Source: Candidatus Sulfopaludibacter sp. SbA3 (GTDB lineage Bacteria; Acidobacteriota; Terriglobia; Bryobacterales; Bryobacteraceae). Taken from it: DNA of 64,000 bases. A program made the translations under genes and the position numbers. Shown piece after piece: positions 8,405-15,839 of the stretch. The stretch covers positions 434,001 to 498,000 of the forward strand of contig CAMDCN010000003.1 of NCBI GenBank assembly GCA_945890485.1, given 5' to 3'. The notes beneath the pieces are model-generated. The model was not told where the DNA came from and ran no database searches. It saw nothing but the letters and a program-made list of their open reading frames with translations. Numbering within the stretch: the first letter of the stretch is position 1; each line of letters opens with the position of its first letter.

Positions 8405-10312
8405 ATGAACGTTGCGATGGCCCGGCATGGCAGTCCTGTTGCCCATAGGGATGTCCAGGCCGAATCCTTTTCCGGTTGGGTCAATTTACGCGACGGCGGC
8501 GACCCAGCCGTCATCCGCGACCAAACCCATGCAACACGGAAAACCGGTGATCCCCTTCTGCTAAGATGCCCGGAAGGTTGGGTGGCATTTTACGGCCGCC
8601 TCGATGCCCGCGCGTGCTTGGCGCGAGCCCTGGGTGTCCAAAACGAACCCGCCACCCCCGACGTGGAACTTGTCCGCTTAGCCCTCGACAAATGGCAGGA
8701 AAACGCGCCGCGGCACCTGCTCGGCGATTTCGCGATCGCGGCCTGGAGCGAAAGGGAAAAGAGCTTGCTGCTTGCCGCGGATGTCTCCGGCCTGAACACC
8801 GTCTATTCATGGCGCAACGGAGACCGGATCTACTTCGCCACTTCCCTGCGCGACCTCCTGCGGGAATCCCCCGTGCCGCTTGACCTCAACGAACAATACG
8901 TCGCCGATTGCATCGCGATGAACCTCGAGGACAACGACGCCACGCCCTATCAACAGATTCGAAAGGTAGCTGCGGGAACGTGCGTGGTTGCCTCAGCCGG
9001 GCGTGATAGGGTCGTAAAGTATCACCGCTACGATATCGAACACCGCATCCGTTTGGCCAACGACAACGAGTATGTTGAGGCCGCCTGGGAACTTCTACAG
9101 CGGGCCGTTCGCGACCGGACGAGGGGCCTGAACACCGTTCACATTATGGGCAGCAGCGGCTTGGACAGCGCTGCGGTTGCCGCTGCCACGGCGGCCGTCC
9201 ACTCAAAGCCTTTTGAATACATCACGGCAATCCCGGATCTGGCGCTGCCCACCATCCCGTTGCATCCCACCCAGAGGAACGAGCAGCACTTGGTGGAGGT
9301 AATGGCCCATGCGTTTCCGGCGATGCGCGCCACCTTCGTGCCTCCGGCCGCGGACCAGAACTGGGATCCCGGCTGGCCGGAACACGTTCAAGCGAATTAC
9401 GCTCCGCACCGTACCGCAGTACACGTAGCGTGGTTTCACAACGCTTGCGGGACCGCCGCCCAGCTCGGGGCCAACACCTTCTTGGGCGGTGCGGGCGGCA
9501 ATATGACGCTAACGTGGGATGGTTGGCGGCGGCTTCCCGCCCTGTTCTTGAGTGGGCACCGCGGCGAAGTGATCCTGGAACTGCTCAAAGGGTGCGGCGG
9601 CAGCCCGCGTCGCTTCGCGGGGCTTACCTGGCGAGAACTCATTCGTCCGCTCCTCGGCCCTCGCTACGACTATCGCTCGCTCGAGAAATATGCCGGGTTG
9701 CGCCGGCAAGCAGTGGACGAGTTCGACCTGTTGAGCCGAATGCGGGCGACCGGCAACGATCCAAGCTTCGTCCGTTCGCTCGATAACCGCGTTTGGCGCC
9801 TGCAGACGCTACTCCGCGGCCGGGCGCGCCGAACCGAGCTGACGAACATGCACCGCTCACTTTACGGACTGACGCAGTCGACGCCGTTGCTGGATCAACG
9901 CCTCGTCGAGTTTTGCCTGGCGATTCCGGAAGATCAGTACCTGCGCAACGGAAACTATCGTTGGCTGGCGCGACGGCTTCTGCTCGCCGCCGGAGTACCC
10001 GCGGCGGTAGCGGAAAACCGGCGCTTTGGCTACCAGCATCCCGAGTGGTTCGCCCACCTCACCGAATCGCGTCCCGCCATGCGGGACCAGATCGCCCGGC
10101 TGCGCAGCAGTCCGTTGGCAAGCCGCTTGATCGATACGGACAGACTGGATCGCATGCTGGATTCGTGGCCCAAGAACCCCGTCGCGGCGGAGCGGCTCCG
10201 CAGCGAACTGGGGAGCGTACTGGCCGGGAGCGTGGCCGTCGGCGCCTTCGTCCAATGGGCAGAAAATGGATTACGCGCTAGAAGTGCCGTCGCCGGACAG
10301 ATACGGGACTGA
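8405..10312 (+). CDS. Asparagine-synthase-like RiPP macrocyclase (lasso cyclase-like)
   Basis: 635 aa, the length of lasso peptide C proteins. Residues 1-220 form a glutaminase-like domain without the N-terminal catalytic Cys (GWVAFYGRLDAR, HLLGDFAIAAW), so it cannot use glutamine. The synthetase domain begins with the PP-loop VHIMGSSGLDSAAVAAA (residues 245-261; SSGLDS replaces the usual SGGLDS). Such enzymes adenylate an Asp/Glu side chain and close a macrolactam with the peptide N-terminus. It is the only plus-strand gene of the cluster, convergent with the six-gene operon that carries the precursor, PqqD-like, kinase and sulfotransferase genes. Lasso cyclase is the best inference; ordinary asparagine synthesis is unlikely. 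Confidence 0.8.
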   Translation: MNVAMARHGSPVAHRDVQAESFSGWVNLRDGGDPAVIRDQTHATRKTGDPLLLRCPEGWVAFYGRLDARACLARALGVQNEPATPDVELVRLALDKWQENAPRHLLGDFAIAAWSEREKSLLLAADVSGLNTVYSWRNGDRIYFATSLRDLLRESPVPLDLNEQYVADCIAMNLEDNDATPYQQIRKVAAGTCVVASAGRDRVVKYHRYDIEHRIRLANDNEYVEAAWELLQRAVRDRTRGLNTVHIMGSSGLDSAAVAAATAAVHSKPFEYITAIPDLALPTIPLHPTQRNEQHLVEVMAHAFPAMRATFVPPAADQNWDPGWPEHVQANYAPHRTAVHVAWFHNACGTAAQLGANTFLGGAGGNMTLTWDGWRRLPALFLSGHRGEVILELLKGCGGSPRRFAGLTWRELIRPLLGPRYDYRSLEKYAGLRRQAVDEFDLLSRMRATGNDPSFVRSLDNRVWRLQTLLRGRARRTELTNMHRSLYGLTQSTPLLDQRLVEFCLAIPEDQYLRNGNYRWLARRLLLAAGVPAAVAENRRFGYQHPEWFAHLTESRPAMRDQIARLRSSPLASRLIDTDRLDRMLDSWPKNPVAAERLRSELGSVLAGSVAVGAFVQWAENGLRARSAVAGQIRD

Positions 10313-10413
10313 CCTCCACCGGCCGTCGATCCCTTCCCTCATGGGTCTCGCCTGCGCCCCTGTGGCGCCGGCTCCCTTGGGGCCGCAGGGGCGATTTCTC
10401 AATCGGCTCGCTC

Positions 10414-11262
10414 TCAAGCGAGATACTGAAATCGCTCCATCATCTTCTGATGATCCGCTGCGATTCGTTCCTGCTGCGACGGCGATAGGGAACCCCGCCA
10501 ATCTCCAGACACACCGCGCCGGAAAAACGGTGCGGTTGACTCCGGACGCCGCTCCCGGAAACCGGCCGCGGCCTCCTGTGCGCGGAGTACCTCAAACTCG
10601 GTTGCCTTCACGGCTGCTTGAATCTGCTCTTCGTTCGCTGCGATGCCCAATAGCCCCGCAGCGGCCCGCAGCCCGGCCTGCGGATCCGTTTTCAGGTCTT
10701 CGTAGCGTAAAACCAAGATGGGCAATTCGCGCTGCTCCATCCACGACGACACATGGCCAGACCACGTGCCCAATGGTTGGGGCAACTGCCGCTTACAAGA
10801 ATGCTGAGCTCGGGCCAGTTCCATTGCAGGATCCATCATCATTCGAATAATTTCGTCCACTGGCAAACCGCGGTGATGCGCGTAAGAGACAGCGACGTCC
10901 CGGGGATCGCGAACCAGGTATACCGCGCCTCGCGTCACTGTTCCGCTGAAGGCAGGTTGGCCCGAGGCTGTCCGCCAATAACGATCGTGGACCTTCCGCA
11001 ACAGTAGCGGCGAACTGGAGCAGGCCAGGATCTCAGCATGCAAAGCAGGACGGGCATCCGCAATCTCCTGGCAAGTCAGCTCGCTCGACTCCACCCCAAG
11101 AAACTCGTCCATCTCCGGAAACGAGGCTACGGAGCAGTCGTGAGCGATCTGATTAATGTCGATCTCGGCGCCGCCTGCCAGAAGGCTGGCCAGCATCATG
11201 CGCATCCACGTGTTTCCCGACTTCGGATAGGAAACAAGCCAGCCGAAGCGAGCGTCCCCCAT
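10414..11262 (-). CDS. Sulfotransferase (PAPS-dependent), RiPP tailoring
   Basis: 282 aa. The 5'-phosphosulfate loop is WLVSYPKSGNTWMR (residues 8-21), the 3'-phosphate motif is VYLVRDPRDVAVSYAHH near residues 117-131, and the late motif FFRRGVSGDWRG near residue 253 matches the GxxGDWK-type PAPS contact. It is expected to transfer sulfate from PAPS to a hydroxyl. The ATG directly follows the TAG of the HPr-kinase-like gene (no gap), so the two are co-translated. A hydroxyl-rich core peptide in the same operon is the obvious candidate substrate, by inference. Confidence 0.85.
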   Translation of the reverse strand: MGDARFGWLVSYPKSGNTWMRMMLASLLAGGAEIDINQIAHDCSVASFPEMDEFLGVESSELTCQEIADARPALHAEILACSSSPLLLRKVHDRYWRTASGQPAFSGTVTRGAVYLVRDPRDVAVSYAHHRGLPVDEIIRMMMDPAMELARAQHSCKRQLPQPLGTWSGHVSSWMEQRELPILVLRYEDLKTDPQAGLRAAAGLLGIAANEEQIQAAVKATEFEVLRAQEAAAGFRERRPESTAPFFRRGVSGDWRGSLSPSQQERIAADHQKMMERFQYLA

Positions 11263-12174
11263 CTAGCCCTCGTGAACGGCTTGCCGCACCAGCTCGACCA
11301 GGCGGGGGAGATCCGGCGGACCATCCGGACGAGTGAGCCGGTAGACGCGAATCGCCGCGCCCAGCTCCGTCAATTGCTTGAAAATCTCCACTTGGCGTCC
11401 CATTGTGCGCCCCAAACGGGCGCGGTAGACCAGTTCGTCGATCGGCATCACGGATTGCGGTCCCGTCAATCGTTCCAGCTTCGGGGCGCTGGCCTGCACG
11501 TCCAGTGACAACCGAATCAGCGCGCGCAGTGGCAGTGAACCTGTCTCCTTGTTGACGTCCGTCAGTACCCGTTTTGGATGATGACTCCTCGCCGTCATGA
11601 GCGTCTCCGGATCTCTGCCCAGAGCCTTGGCCATATCGGGCCACAGGCGAAGCCTCGATGGGCCGGGGGCCACCGTTGGGCATCCATTGGGGGCGAACTG
11701 GATCCGGCACACATCGTCGGCAATCAGCGGGAACCCTTGCAGGGCAAGTGCTGAGGCAAAAGTCGACTTGCCAACACCGGACGGCCCGGCGAAGGCCACC
11801 GCCGAACCATCAATCGAAACCGCGCTCGCATGCAGCGGCAACGCATGCCGCTGGTGCAAGACCACCCCCGCCACCAGGCTCGTGAAATGGGTCTCCGTCT
11901 CAATCGAACTCTGCGACGAGTCCGTATCCAGCACGATCTCGCTCCCTCCCACGATTCGGAAACGCAGGCGATCGCTGACTTTCGCGATCGCCTCGCCATC
12001 CTCGCCGATTTCCAGAAAGGGACTGGACCACACGGCAGGGTTGAGACGATCGGAAACCGGCCCCAGGCGCAAACGAATATCGGGATCTCCGCATCCGCCG
12101 CCCGGAGGCAGCATGGGGAAGGCGACCTCGCTGGATAGCTTGTAGCCGTAGTACTGATACTGATATTCGTTCAC
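11263..12174 (-). CDS. HPr kinase-like P-loop protein (RiPP/lasso kinase type)
   Basis: 303 aa from the GTG at 12174, 10 nt after the PqqD-like stop; the frame is open farther upstream, but that part overlaps the PqqD-like gene and looks non-coding. The N-terminus NEYQYQYYGYKLSSEVAFP and the Walker A segment LHASAVSIDG...AFAGPSGVGKST (GPSGVGKST at residues 130-138) are typical of the HPrK-like proteins of lasso and other RiPP clusters, some of which phosphorylate the C-terminal Ser of the peptide. The precursor here does end in Ser. Kinase activity is inferred from family and context. Confidence 0.8.
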   Translation of the reverse strand: MNEYQYQYYGYKLSSEVAFPMLPPGGGCGDPDIRLRLGPVSDRLNPAVWSSPFLEIGEDGEAIAKVSDRLRFRIVGGSEIVLDTDSSQSSIETETHFTSLVAGVVLHQRHALPLHASAVSIDGSAVAFAGPSGVGKSTFASALALQGFPLIADDVCRIQFAPNGCPTVAPGPSRLRLWPDMAKALGRDPETLMTARSHHPKRVLTDVNKETGSLPLRALIRLSLDVQASAPKLERLTGPQSVMPIDELVYRARLGRTMGRQVEIFKQLTELGAAIRVYRLTRPDGPPDLPRLVELVRQAVHEG

Positions 12175-12184
12175 GGCGTTCTCG

Positions 12185-12502
12185 TCAGGCAGCGGCAGCA
12201 GCCGACGCCTCTTCTCGCGCGGTAAGCATGCCAAAATCGCGGAGTTCGCCCAATAGCTCAACAACATCACGAGCGATGACCTCGGGATCACCCTGGTACT
12301 GGCGGCTAACTTGGGCACAAACCGCTTCAATCGTCTGGGCCGTTGCCAGGCACTTCCAAATTCTGGAGGCAACAGGGTCCATGCCCAAGTAGATCCCCTG
12401 CCGGATCGACAGGGCAAGCACTTCCCCGGCAACCTCCGTCGTGATCTGCTCAGGATCCCACTGCACGACTGTGCCAGGGGAGAGTGTAGTAGCGTTTTTC
12501 AT
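12185..12502 (-). CDS. PqqD-like RiPP recognition element protein (lasso B1-like)
   Basis: 105 aa with the PqqD pattern: an N-terminal beta part (GTVVQWDPEQITTEVAGEVLALSIRQGIYLGMDPVASRIWKCL) followed by helices (TIEAVCAQVSRQYQGDPEVIARDVVELLGELRDFGML). These winged-helix proteins bind the precursor leader and deliver it to modifying enzymes. The ATG overlaps the oxygenase stop by 4 bp and the product precedes the HPr-kinase-like gene. In lasso clusters this is the stand-alone B1; the usual partner protease B2 is not recognisable nearby. Confidence 0.9.
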   Translation of the reverse strand: MKNATTLSPGTVVQWDPEQITTEVAGEVLALSIRQGIYLGMDPVASRIWKCLATAQTIEAVCAQVSRQYQGDPEVIARDVVELLGELRDFGMLTAREEASAAAAA

Positions 12503-13155
12503 TTTGGTCCTTCCTTGCGATGAATCCAGATGTTTACGGCGAACCGGCTGTCAGCGAAATCGTTGCCCGGACAATGCACCTCGCTCACCGAATGAGGGGC
12601 AATTGATGGGAAAGCCACCAGTTGGTTATGATGCGGTTCGATATCCTGAACCCCCGAATCCGCTTTGTTCCGCCCGCCCAGCCCGTGCATGCGGAGAGCG
12701 CCTCCGGCAAAGGCCTTCGGCTCGCGCAGCAGGTAGTAGACCAGGGTCAGAACCCGGCTGCTCGCTTGGCGATACGAACCCACGAACGTATCGATATGGC
12801 GGTCAAAGTGCGCGCCGTGGCCGTGAGCCGCCAATTCGATCTCAAAACGCCCCGCCACAAAGACGGGAACTCTCAGTGCCTGCTGCAGCTCCGCCTGAGC
12901 GGCGCGTGCCGCCTCGCGAATCACGGGGGCGAACTCACCGAGGTCATGCAGCACAAGGGTTTTCCGCACCGCCGGATCAACCTTCGGCTCACCTTCGTAG
13001 TGCACCCGTCCGTCTGTAAACCGGTCCTGGTTCGCAATCGCGTACTGGAGCAGCCCGTCCGCTGCGTCGCGGGGCAACCAGTTGGGAGCCACATGGCACG
13101 GAAGAAACACGGGCATTCTGGTGGACTGGCTCGGCGCCGTCGCGGCTCCGGTCAT
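12499..13155 (-). CDS. 2OG-Fe(II) oxygenase, RiPP tailoring
   Basis: 218 aa. The iron ligands are visible as H116-x-D118 (AHFDRHID) and H188 (AFPSIAPHSVSEV), with R204 (DSRFAVNIWIH) as the likely 2-oxoglutarate carboxylate contact, in a prolyl-4-hydroxylase-like double-stranded beta-helix (YYLLREPKAFAGGALRMHG). The enzyme should hydroxylate an amino-acid side chain. It overlaps the unknown gene upstream and the PqqD-like gene downstream by 4 bp each, so it belongs to the RiPP operon. The precursor has only two prolines in its leader and one in the predicted core, making Pro or another core residue a testable target. Confidence 0.85.
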   Translation of the reverse strand: MTGAATAPSQSTRMPVFLPCHVAPNWLPRDAADGLLQYAIANQDRFTDGRVHYEGEPKVDPAVRKTLVLHDLGEFAPVIREAARAAQAELQQALRVPVFVAGRFEIELAAHGHGAHFDRHIDTFVGSYRQASSRVLTLVYYLLREPKAFAGGALRMHGLGGRNKADSGVQDIEPHHNQLVAFPSIAPHSVSEVHCPGNDFADSRFAVNIWIHRKEGPK

Positions 13156-13928
13156 TGATTGGCCTCCCTCGCAGTGGTGGGTGCTTCCGGTGAGTATTGG
13201 ACCGTTGGAGGATACAGCGGCCGCCCGCCCGTAAAATCAAGATAAGTCTGATCTCCCAACCGGTACGCCGTCTGAATCCAATACAGCAGCGTCTGCTGCC
13301 GTTGCAGTCTGGATTCCGGCCTTTCCAGGTGGTCGTCGACAAGAGGCAGAAGTTGCGCCTCGATTTGTCTCGTTTCGTCACTGAATATGTACTGGTCGGA
13401 TGGGCCGCAATGAATCTCGAACTCTGTGCAGCCCCGCTTGATGAAGACCGGGACCTCGGGCCCTAGTTTCGGATGAGCGTTCACCGCCTTCCGTACGTGG
13501 GCATAAGCCTCGCGGGCGGCGGGCAATCCATCCAGGAAAAAGTACGCGCCATAGATACCTGAGGTTGCATGCGCCGGGGCGTCGAGACCGCACTTATAGG
13601 TGTAAGGAAGCTGTTCGCCGGTCTCGTGAACGGCCATCAGTTGCCGAAGCGTGCGTGGGACCACCTTCACCTTGAAACACAATTCACAGCCGGCGGGGAC
13701 ACGTTGCCGCTGATAAACATGCTCAAACATCACCATCTGGAACTTACACGGACGGTTCCGGTCGCGAATCACTTTGATCCACGCCGACGGCCGCCGTCCC
13801 GGCGGCACGCTCCAGCGCCTTTCCTGCCCAATTGAAATCAGTTGACCGGCCGCCTCTGCCACCGCCCAGCTAGCACCTACCGTCCGCCCAGCGACGGTTT
13901 GGTCGAAGACTTCGGATTCTGAAACCAT
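13152..13928 (-). CDS. Unrecognised RiPP-operon protein, cysteine-bearing
   Basis: 258 aa from the ATG at 13928 (MVSESEVFDQTV); a GTG at 13997 would overlap the precursor. I do not recognise the family. Visible features are a soluble composition, CKFQMVMFEHVY, CELCFKVKVV, TYKCGLDAPAHATSGIYGAYFFLDG, RGCTEFEIHCGPSDQYIF and a C-terminal TLLYWIQTAYRLGDQTYLDF helix. The Cys and His content could bind a metal. It sits directly after the precursor (31-nt gap) and overlaps the oxygenase start by 4 bp, the place where lasso operons often hold a processing or tailoring enzyme. It is a candidate for the missing leader-processing step, by context only. Confidence 0.75.
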   Translation of the reverse strand: MVSESEVFDQTVAGRTVGASWAVAEAAGQLISIGQERRWSVPPGRRPSAWIKVIRDRNRPCKFQMVMFEHVYQRQRVPAGCELCFKVKVVPRTLRQLMAVHETGEQLPYTYKCGLDAPAHATSGIYGAYFFLDGLPAAREAYAHVRKAVNAHPKLGPEVPVFIKRGCTEFEIHCGPSDQYIFSDETRQIEAQLLPLVDDHLERPESRLQRQQTLLYWIQTAYRLGDQTYLDFTGGRPLYPPTVQYSPEAPTTAREANQ

Positions 13929-13959
13929 AAGTGGATCACAGCCCTGAGCCGTTCTCTGT

Positions 13960-14121
13960 TTAGGAAGTGGACCCATTCCCATCAGAGACCGGGCCACTGG
14001 TCGTCAGAGTTCCACTTTCCACGTCGAGCAGCGTGATGGTCGGCTTACTCCAAGCTGGAAGCTCCTCTGCCGAAGTCAGTTCCTTTCGATCGCAATTGGG
14101 TTGTTGATAAAAGTCGGTCAT
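13960..14121 (-). CDS. RiPP (lasso-like) precursor peptide
   Basis: 53 aa from the ATG at 14121, preceded by a strong AAGGAGAA site. The leader MTDFYQQPNCDRKELTSAEE leads to AWSKPTITLLDVESGTL, in which WSKPTI matches the YxxPxL recognition motif of lasso leaders, and Thr38 sits where the conserved penultimate leader Thr is expected. Cutting after Leu39 leaves a 14-residue core, TTSGPVSDGNGSTS, with Asp at core position 8, so an 8-membered Thr1-Asp8 macrolactam is possible. The core lacks aromatic plugs and is dominated by Ser/Thr/Gly, unusual for a lasso; it ends in Ser, the known target residue of lasso kinases. The gene is first in the operon. Confidence 0.7.
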   Translation of the reverse strand: MTDFYQQPNCDRKELTSAEELPAWSKPTITLLDVESGTLTTSGPVSDGNGSTS

Positions 14122-14579
14122 GCAAATTCTCCTTCTTTGGCCGCTTAACGCCAGGACTGGAACCTCGCAGGTTCTCAAGAAACGGAACCGAGGTTCGTCA
14201 GGGTCACGGACGACGTCTGCTAGGCAGGCAACGCCGGTTTGCTCCACGCGACCTTACCGCCGTGGAGAGTCATTCATCTTAGGCGCGAAGGCCTTCTGGT
14301 TGTACTTCGTCTGTTGGATCTTTCGAGTGCCGCCAAGGCGACCCAACCGGTCTGGTCCATCTGCGGCTTCGAAATCCGGAGCGCCACCGCTCGAACTCGA
14401 ACTTACGCTCGGATGACTGGCTCGATCATAACATGAGAGTTCGTGAGCGGAAATATCTAATTTGTGGCAATACGCCTATTTTTATTTGACTTACAGTTGT
14501 CTCACCGTGCGGCGCCGCTGCATTACAATTGTTATCCTAAGCGCCACGTGCGATGTATCTGCGCGTCCTCTTCTCGTTG
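14122..14579. other. Leader region of the RiPP operon with no intact gene
   Basis: 458 bases without a convincing intact gene. On the minus strand a TATGAT (14425-14430) with TTTCCG 17 nt upstream could be the operon promoter. From 14220 to 14273 lies a 17-codon frame ending AWSKPALPA, related to the precursor leader motif. The stretch 14440-14580 is clearly AT-richer than its surroundings, and nothing else was identified there. Confidence 0.4.
14220..14273 (-). pseudogene. Possible decayed precursor paralogue (WSKP mini-frame)
   Basis: The frame reads MTLHGGKVAWSKPALPA then TAG; past the stop it continues QTSSVTLTNLGSVS before another stop. AWSKP is shared with the intact precursor 100 bp downstream but with different synonymous codons (GCG TGG AGC AAA CCG against GCT TGG AGT AAG CCG), which argues for homology at protein level rather than a recent copy. 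There is no good ribosome site. It may be coincidence. Confidence 0.3.
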
Positions 14580-14935
14580 TTACGTCAAAGCTAACGTCGA
14601 ATTTACATTGAGAGTACACGCAATATGCCGGTTGAACTCCTCCAGTTCCTCTGCAGGAATCCAATACTCCTGATGGATCCGCGCGCCGGCCGTCTGCACC
14701 GGATATCGATCCAGAAAAGCCTTCGCAACCTGGAGGCGCACAACGCAGCCGGCGCCACCGTCTTTCGCATTCCAATCGCGGGCGATTTGGGTCGCGTACC
14801 CCTCGTTCAGAACCGGGTAGAAGATCGGCTGTTCCGGCCGGCGTGGAGGGAATCCCCGCCACGAGCCCTGGCGGATCAGATCGAGCTCAGCTTGGCCCGT
14901 TGGGCGGAAAGGGGAACGGTGGTGATGTCACGCAT
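14580..14935 (-). pseudogene. Frameshifted gene of an uncharacterised conserved family
   Basis: The intended start is the ATG at 14935 (MRDITTVPL), but that frame stops after 19 codons. A one-base shift within the C/T run near 14900-14910 joins it to a long frame beginning FRPTGQAELDLIRQGSWRGFPP, followed by QPIFYPVLNEGYATQIARDW, FLDRYPVQTAGARIHQEYW and IPAEELEEFNRHI, ending at TAA 14580. These blocks are typical of a widespread small hypothetical protein whose members run PIFYPVLNEEYATQIARDWNTKD. The frame has no start codon of its own, so the gene is broken. The ATG lies inside the nucleotidyltransferase remnant upstream, a former translational coupling. Confidence 0.65.
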
Positions 14936-15195
14936 GGAGTCGGATTCTCACAAGCAAGGTCGTTCAGCGCCTCGCGGTAGATCGGGGCGTCGCACAGTAA
15001 TGCGCCTTTTTCCGGACCACTCACCTTGCGGTCCACCAAGTTGAACGTCACCAGATTGGCCACCACCGTCCCCGTCCGCATCAGGTAGATTCCCGTCAAA
15101 AGGACACGATAGGGATCCAGCAGCGGCTTCACTCGCGGCGGGTCTCCCTTTTCAAGCAGTCCCAGATAGTGATGGCTGTGATGCCGCGCCGAAGA
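14887..15195 (-). pseudogene. C-terminal remnant of a COG3541-type nucleotidyltransferase
   Basis: Reading through the minus strand gives HHSHHYLGLLEKGDPPRV, then KPLLDPYRVLLTGIYLMRTGTVVANL, DRKVSGPEKGALL and YREALNDL. This is the C-terminal half of the predicted nucleotidyltransferases of COG3541 (family pattern HHYxGL ... PYRVLLTGIHLMRTG ... RKxAGxEKG). The catalytic N-terminal nucleotidyltransferase motif is absent: similarity stops near 15195, where a plus-strand truncated gene begins. A segment after VTFN also looks deleted. It is therefore a degraded, 5'-truncated gene. Confidence 0.6.
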
Positions 15196-15736
15196 GGACC
15201 TGCCACCGTTCTTCTTTCTGCTCTCGACGGACGACCGGACCGCCCATATTCACTCCTCCCAAAGTCTGTTGCGCCAATTCAAACCCAGATCCGAATTCGA
15301 ACTCAGCCTGATCCGGCGCATGGCCGTCGCCCTGTTCCAGCACGATCGGCTCACCACCTTGGGCGCCGGAGCGATGCTGCGCGAAATCGACACGATAGTG
15401 CGCGAATTTCCAGCGCTAGGCCTGTCTGAGCGTTCGGTTCAGGGCCACAAACGGGCGGTCCATGAAAAGCAGCTTCAACAGTACGTCGCCCGGGGCCAGC
15501 GGCAGCACGAGACCGCATTCAACGGATTCTTCAAGACGTTGCTCCTCGTGCAAGAGAACTTTCCGATGGAACCCGCCGAGCAAATCGACATCAGCGCCGA
15601 TGCGACTCAGATCGACGAAGAGTTGCCAAGTCCGGCCCTCGTCGAAAAGATCCTCACGCTGGCCGAACGAGCGAAGAACGAACCCAGCCCTAAACTCCCG
15701 GAATACTTCCTTACCGTGTTGACAAAAAAGAACTGA
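15182..15736 (+). pseudogene. 5'-truncated conserved hypothetical gene
   Basis: The frame is open from 15182 with no ATG/GTG before a TTG at 15269. It encodes SLLRQFKPRSEFELSLIRRMAVALFQHDRL, then AMLREIDTIVREFPALGL, a basic QYVARGQRQHETAFNGFFKTLL helix, and a C-terminal EKILTLAERAKNEPSPKLPEYF. This resembles acidobacterial hypothetical proteins that normally begin with a KHGL...LLPxED block, missing here. The 5' end abuts the broken nucleotidyltransferase on the other strand, so the two were probably cut by one rearrangement. A shortened product from the TTG cannot be excluded. Confidence 0.5.
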
Positions 15737-15839
15737 ATGGATCTGGTCGCCCGGGATTGCGACCCCGGAGATTTGCTCAATTGCTACGGTCTGAAGCCGT
15801 ATCCCAAGGCAGCCTAGCTCCTCGATACGATAGGAGGTC

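Noticed and set aside
13152-13928. Lasso B2 transglutaminase-like protease
   Set aside because: The Cys-His-Asp arrangement of B2 proteins (C...HAW...D) is not visible in this protein, so no such call was made.
13960-14247. Longer N-terminal extension of the precursor frame
   Set aside because: The ATG at 14121 has a strong ribosome site; the upstream part (CLADVVRDPDEPRF) has no precursor-like features.
14120-14416. 98-codon plus-strand frame opposite the RiPP leader region
   Set aside because: No motif, no ribosome site and Arg/Pro/Ser-rich composition; probably chance.
14491-14862. 123-codon minus-strand frame
   Set aside because: It is out of frame with the recognisable IFYPVLNEGYATQIARDW coding track of the pseudogene at 14580-14935.
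15737-15839. tRNA-like stretch with GC-rich inverted bases
   Set aside because: No cloverleaf with a TTCRA T-loop could be formed.
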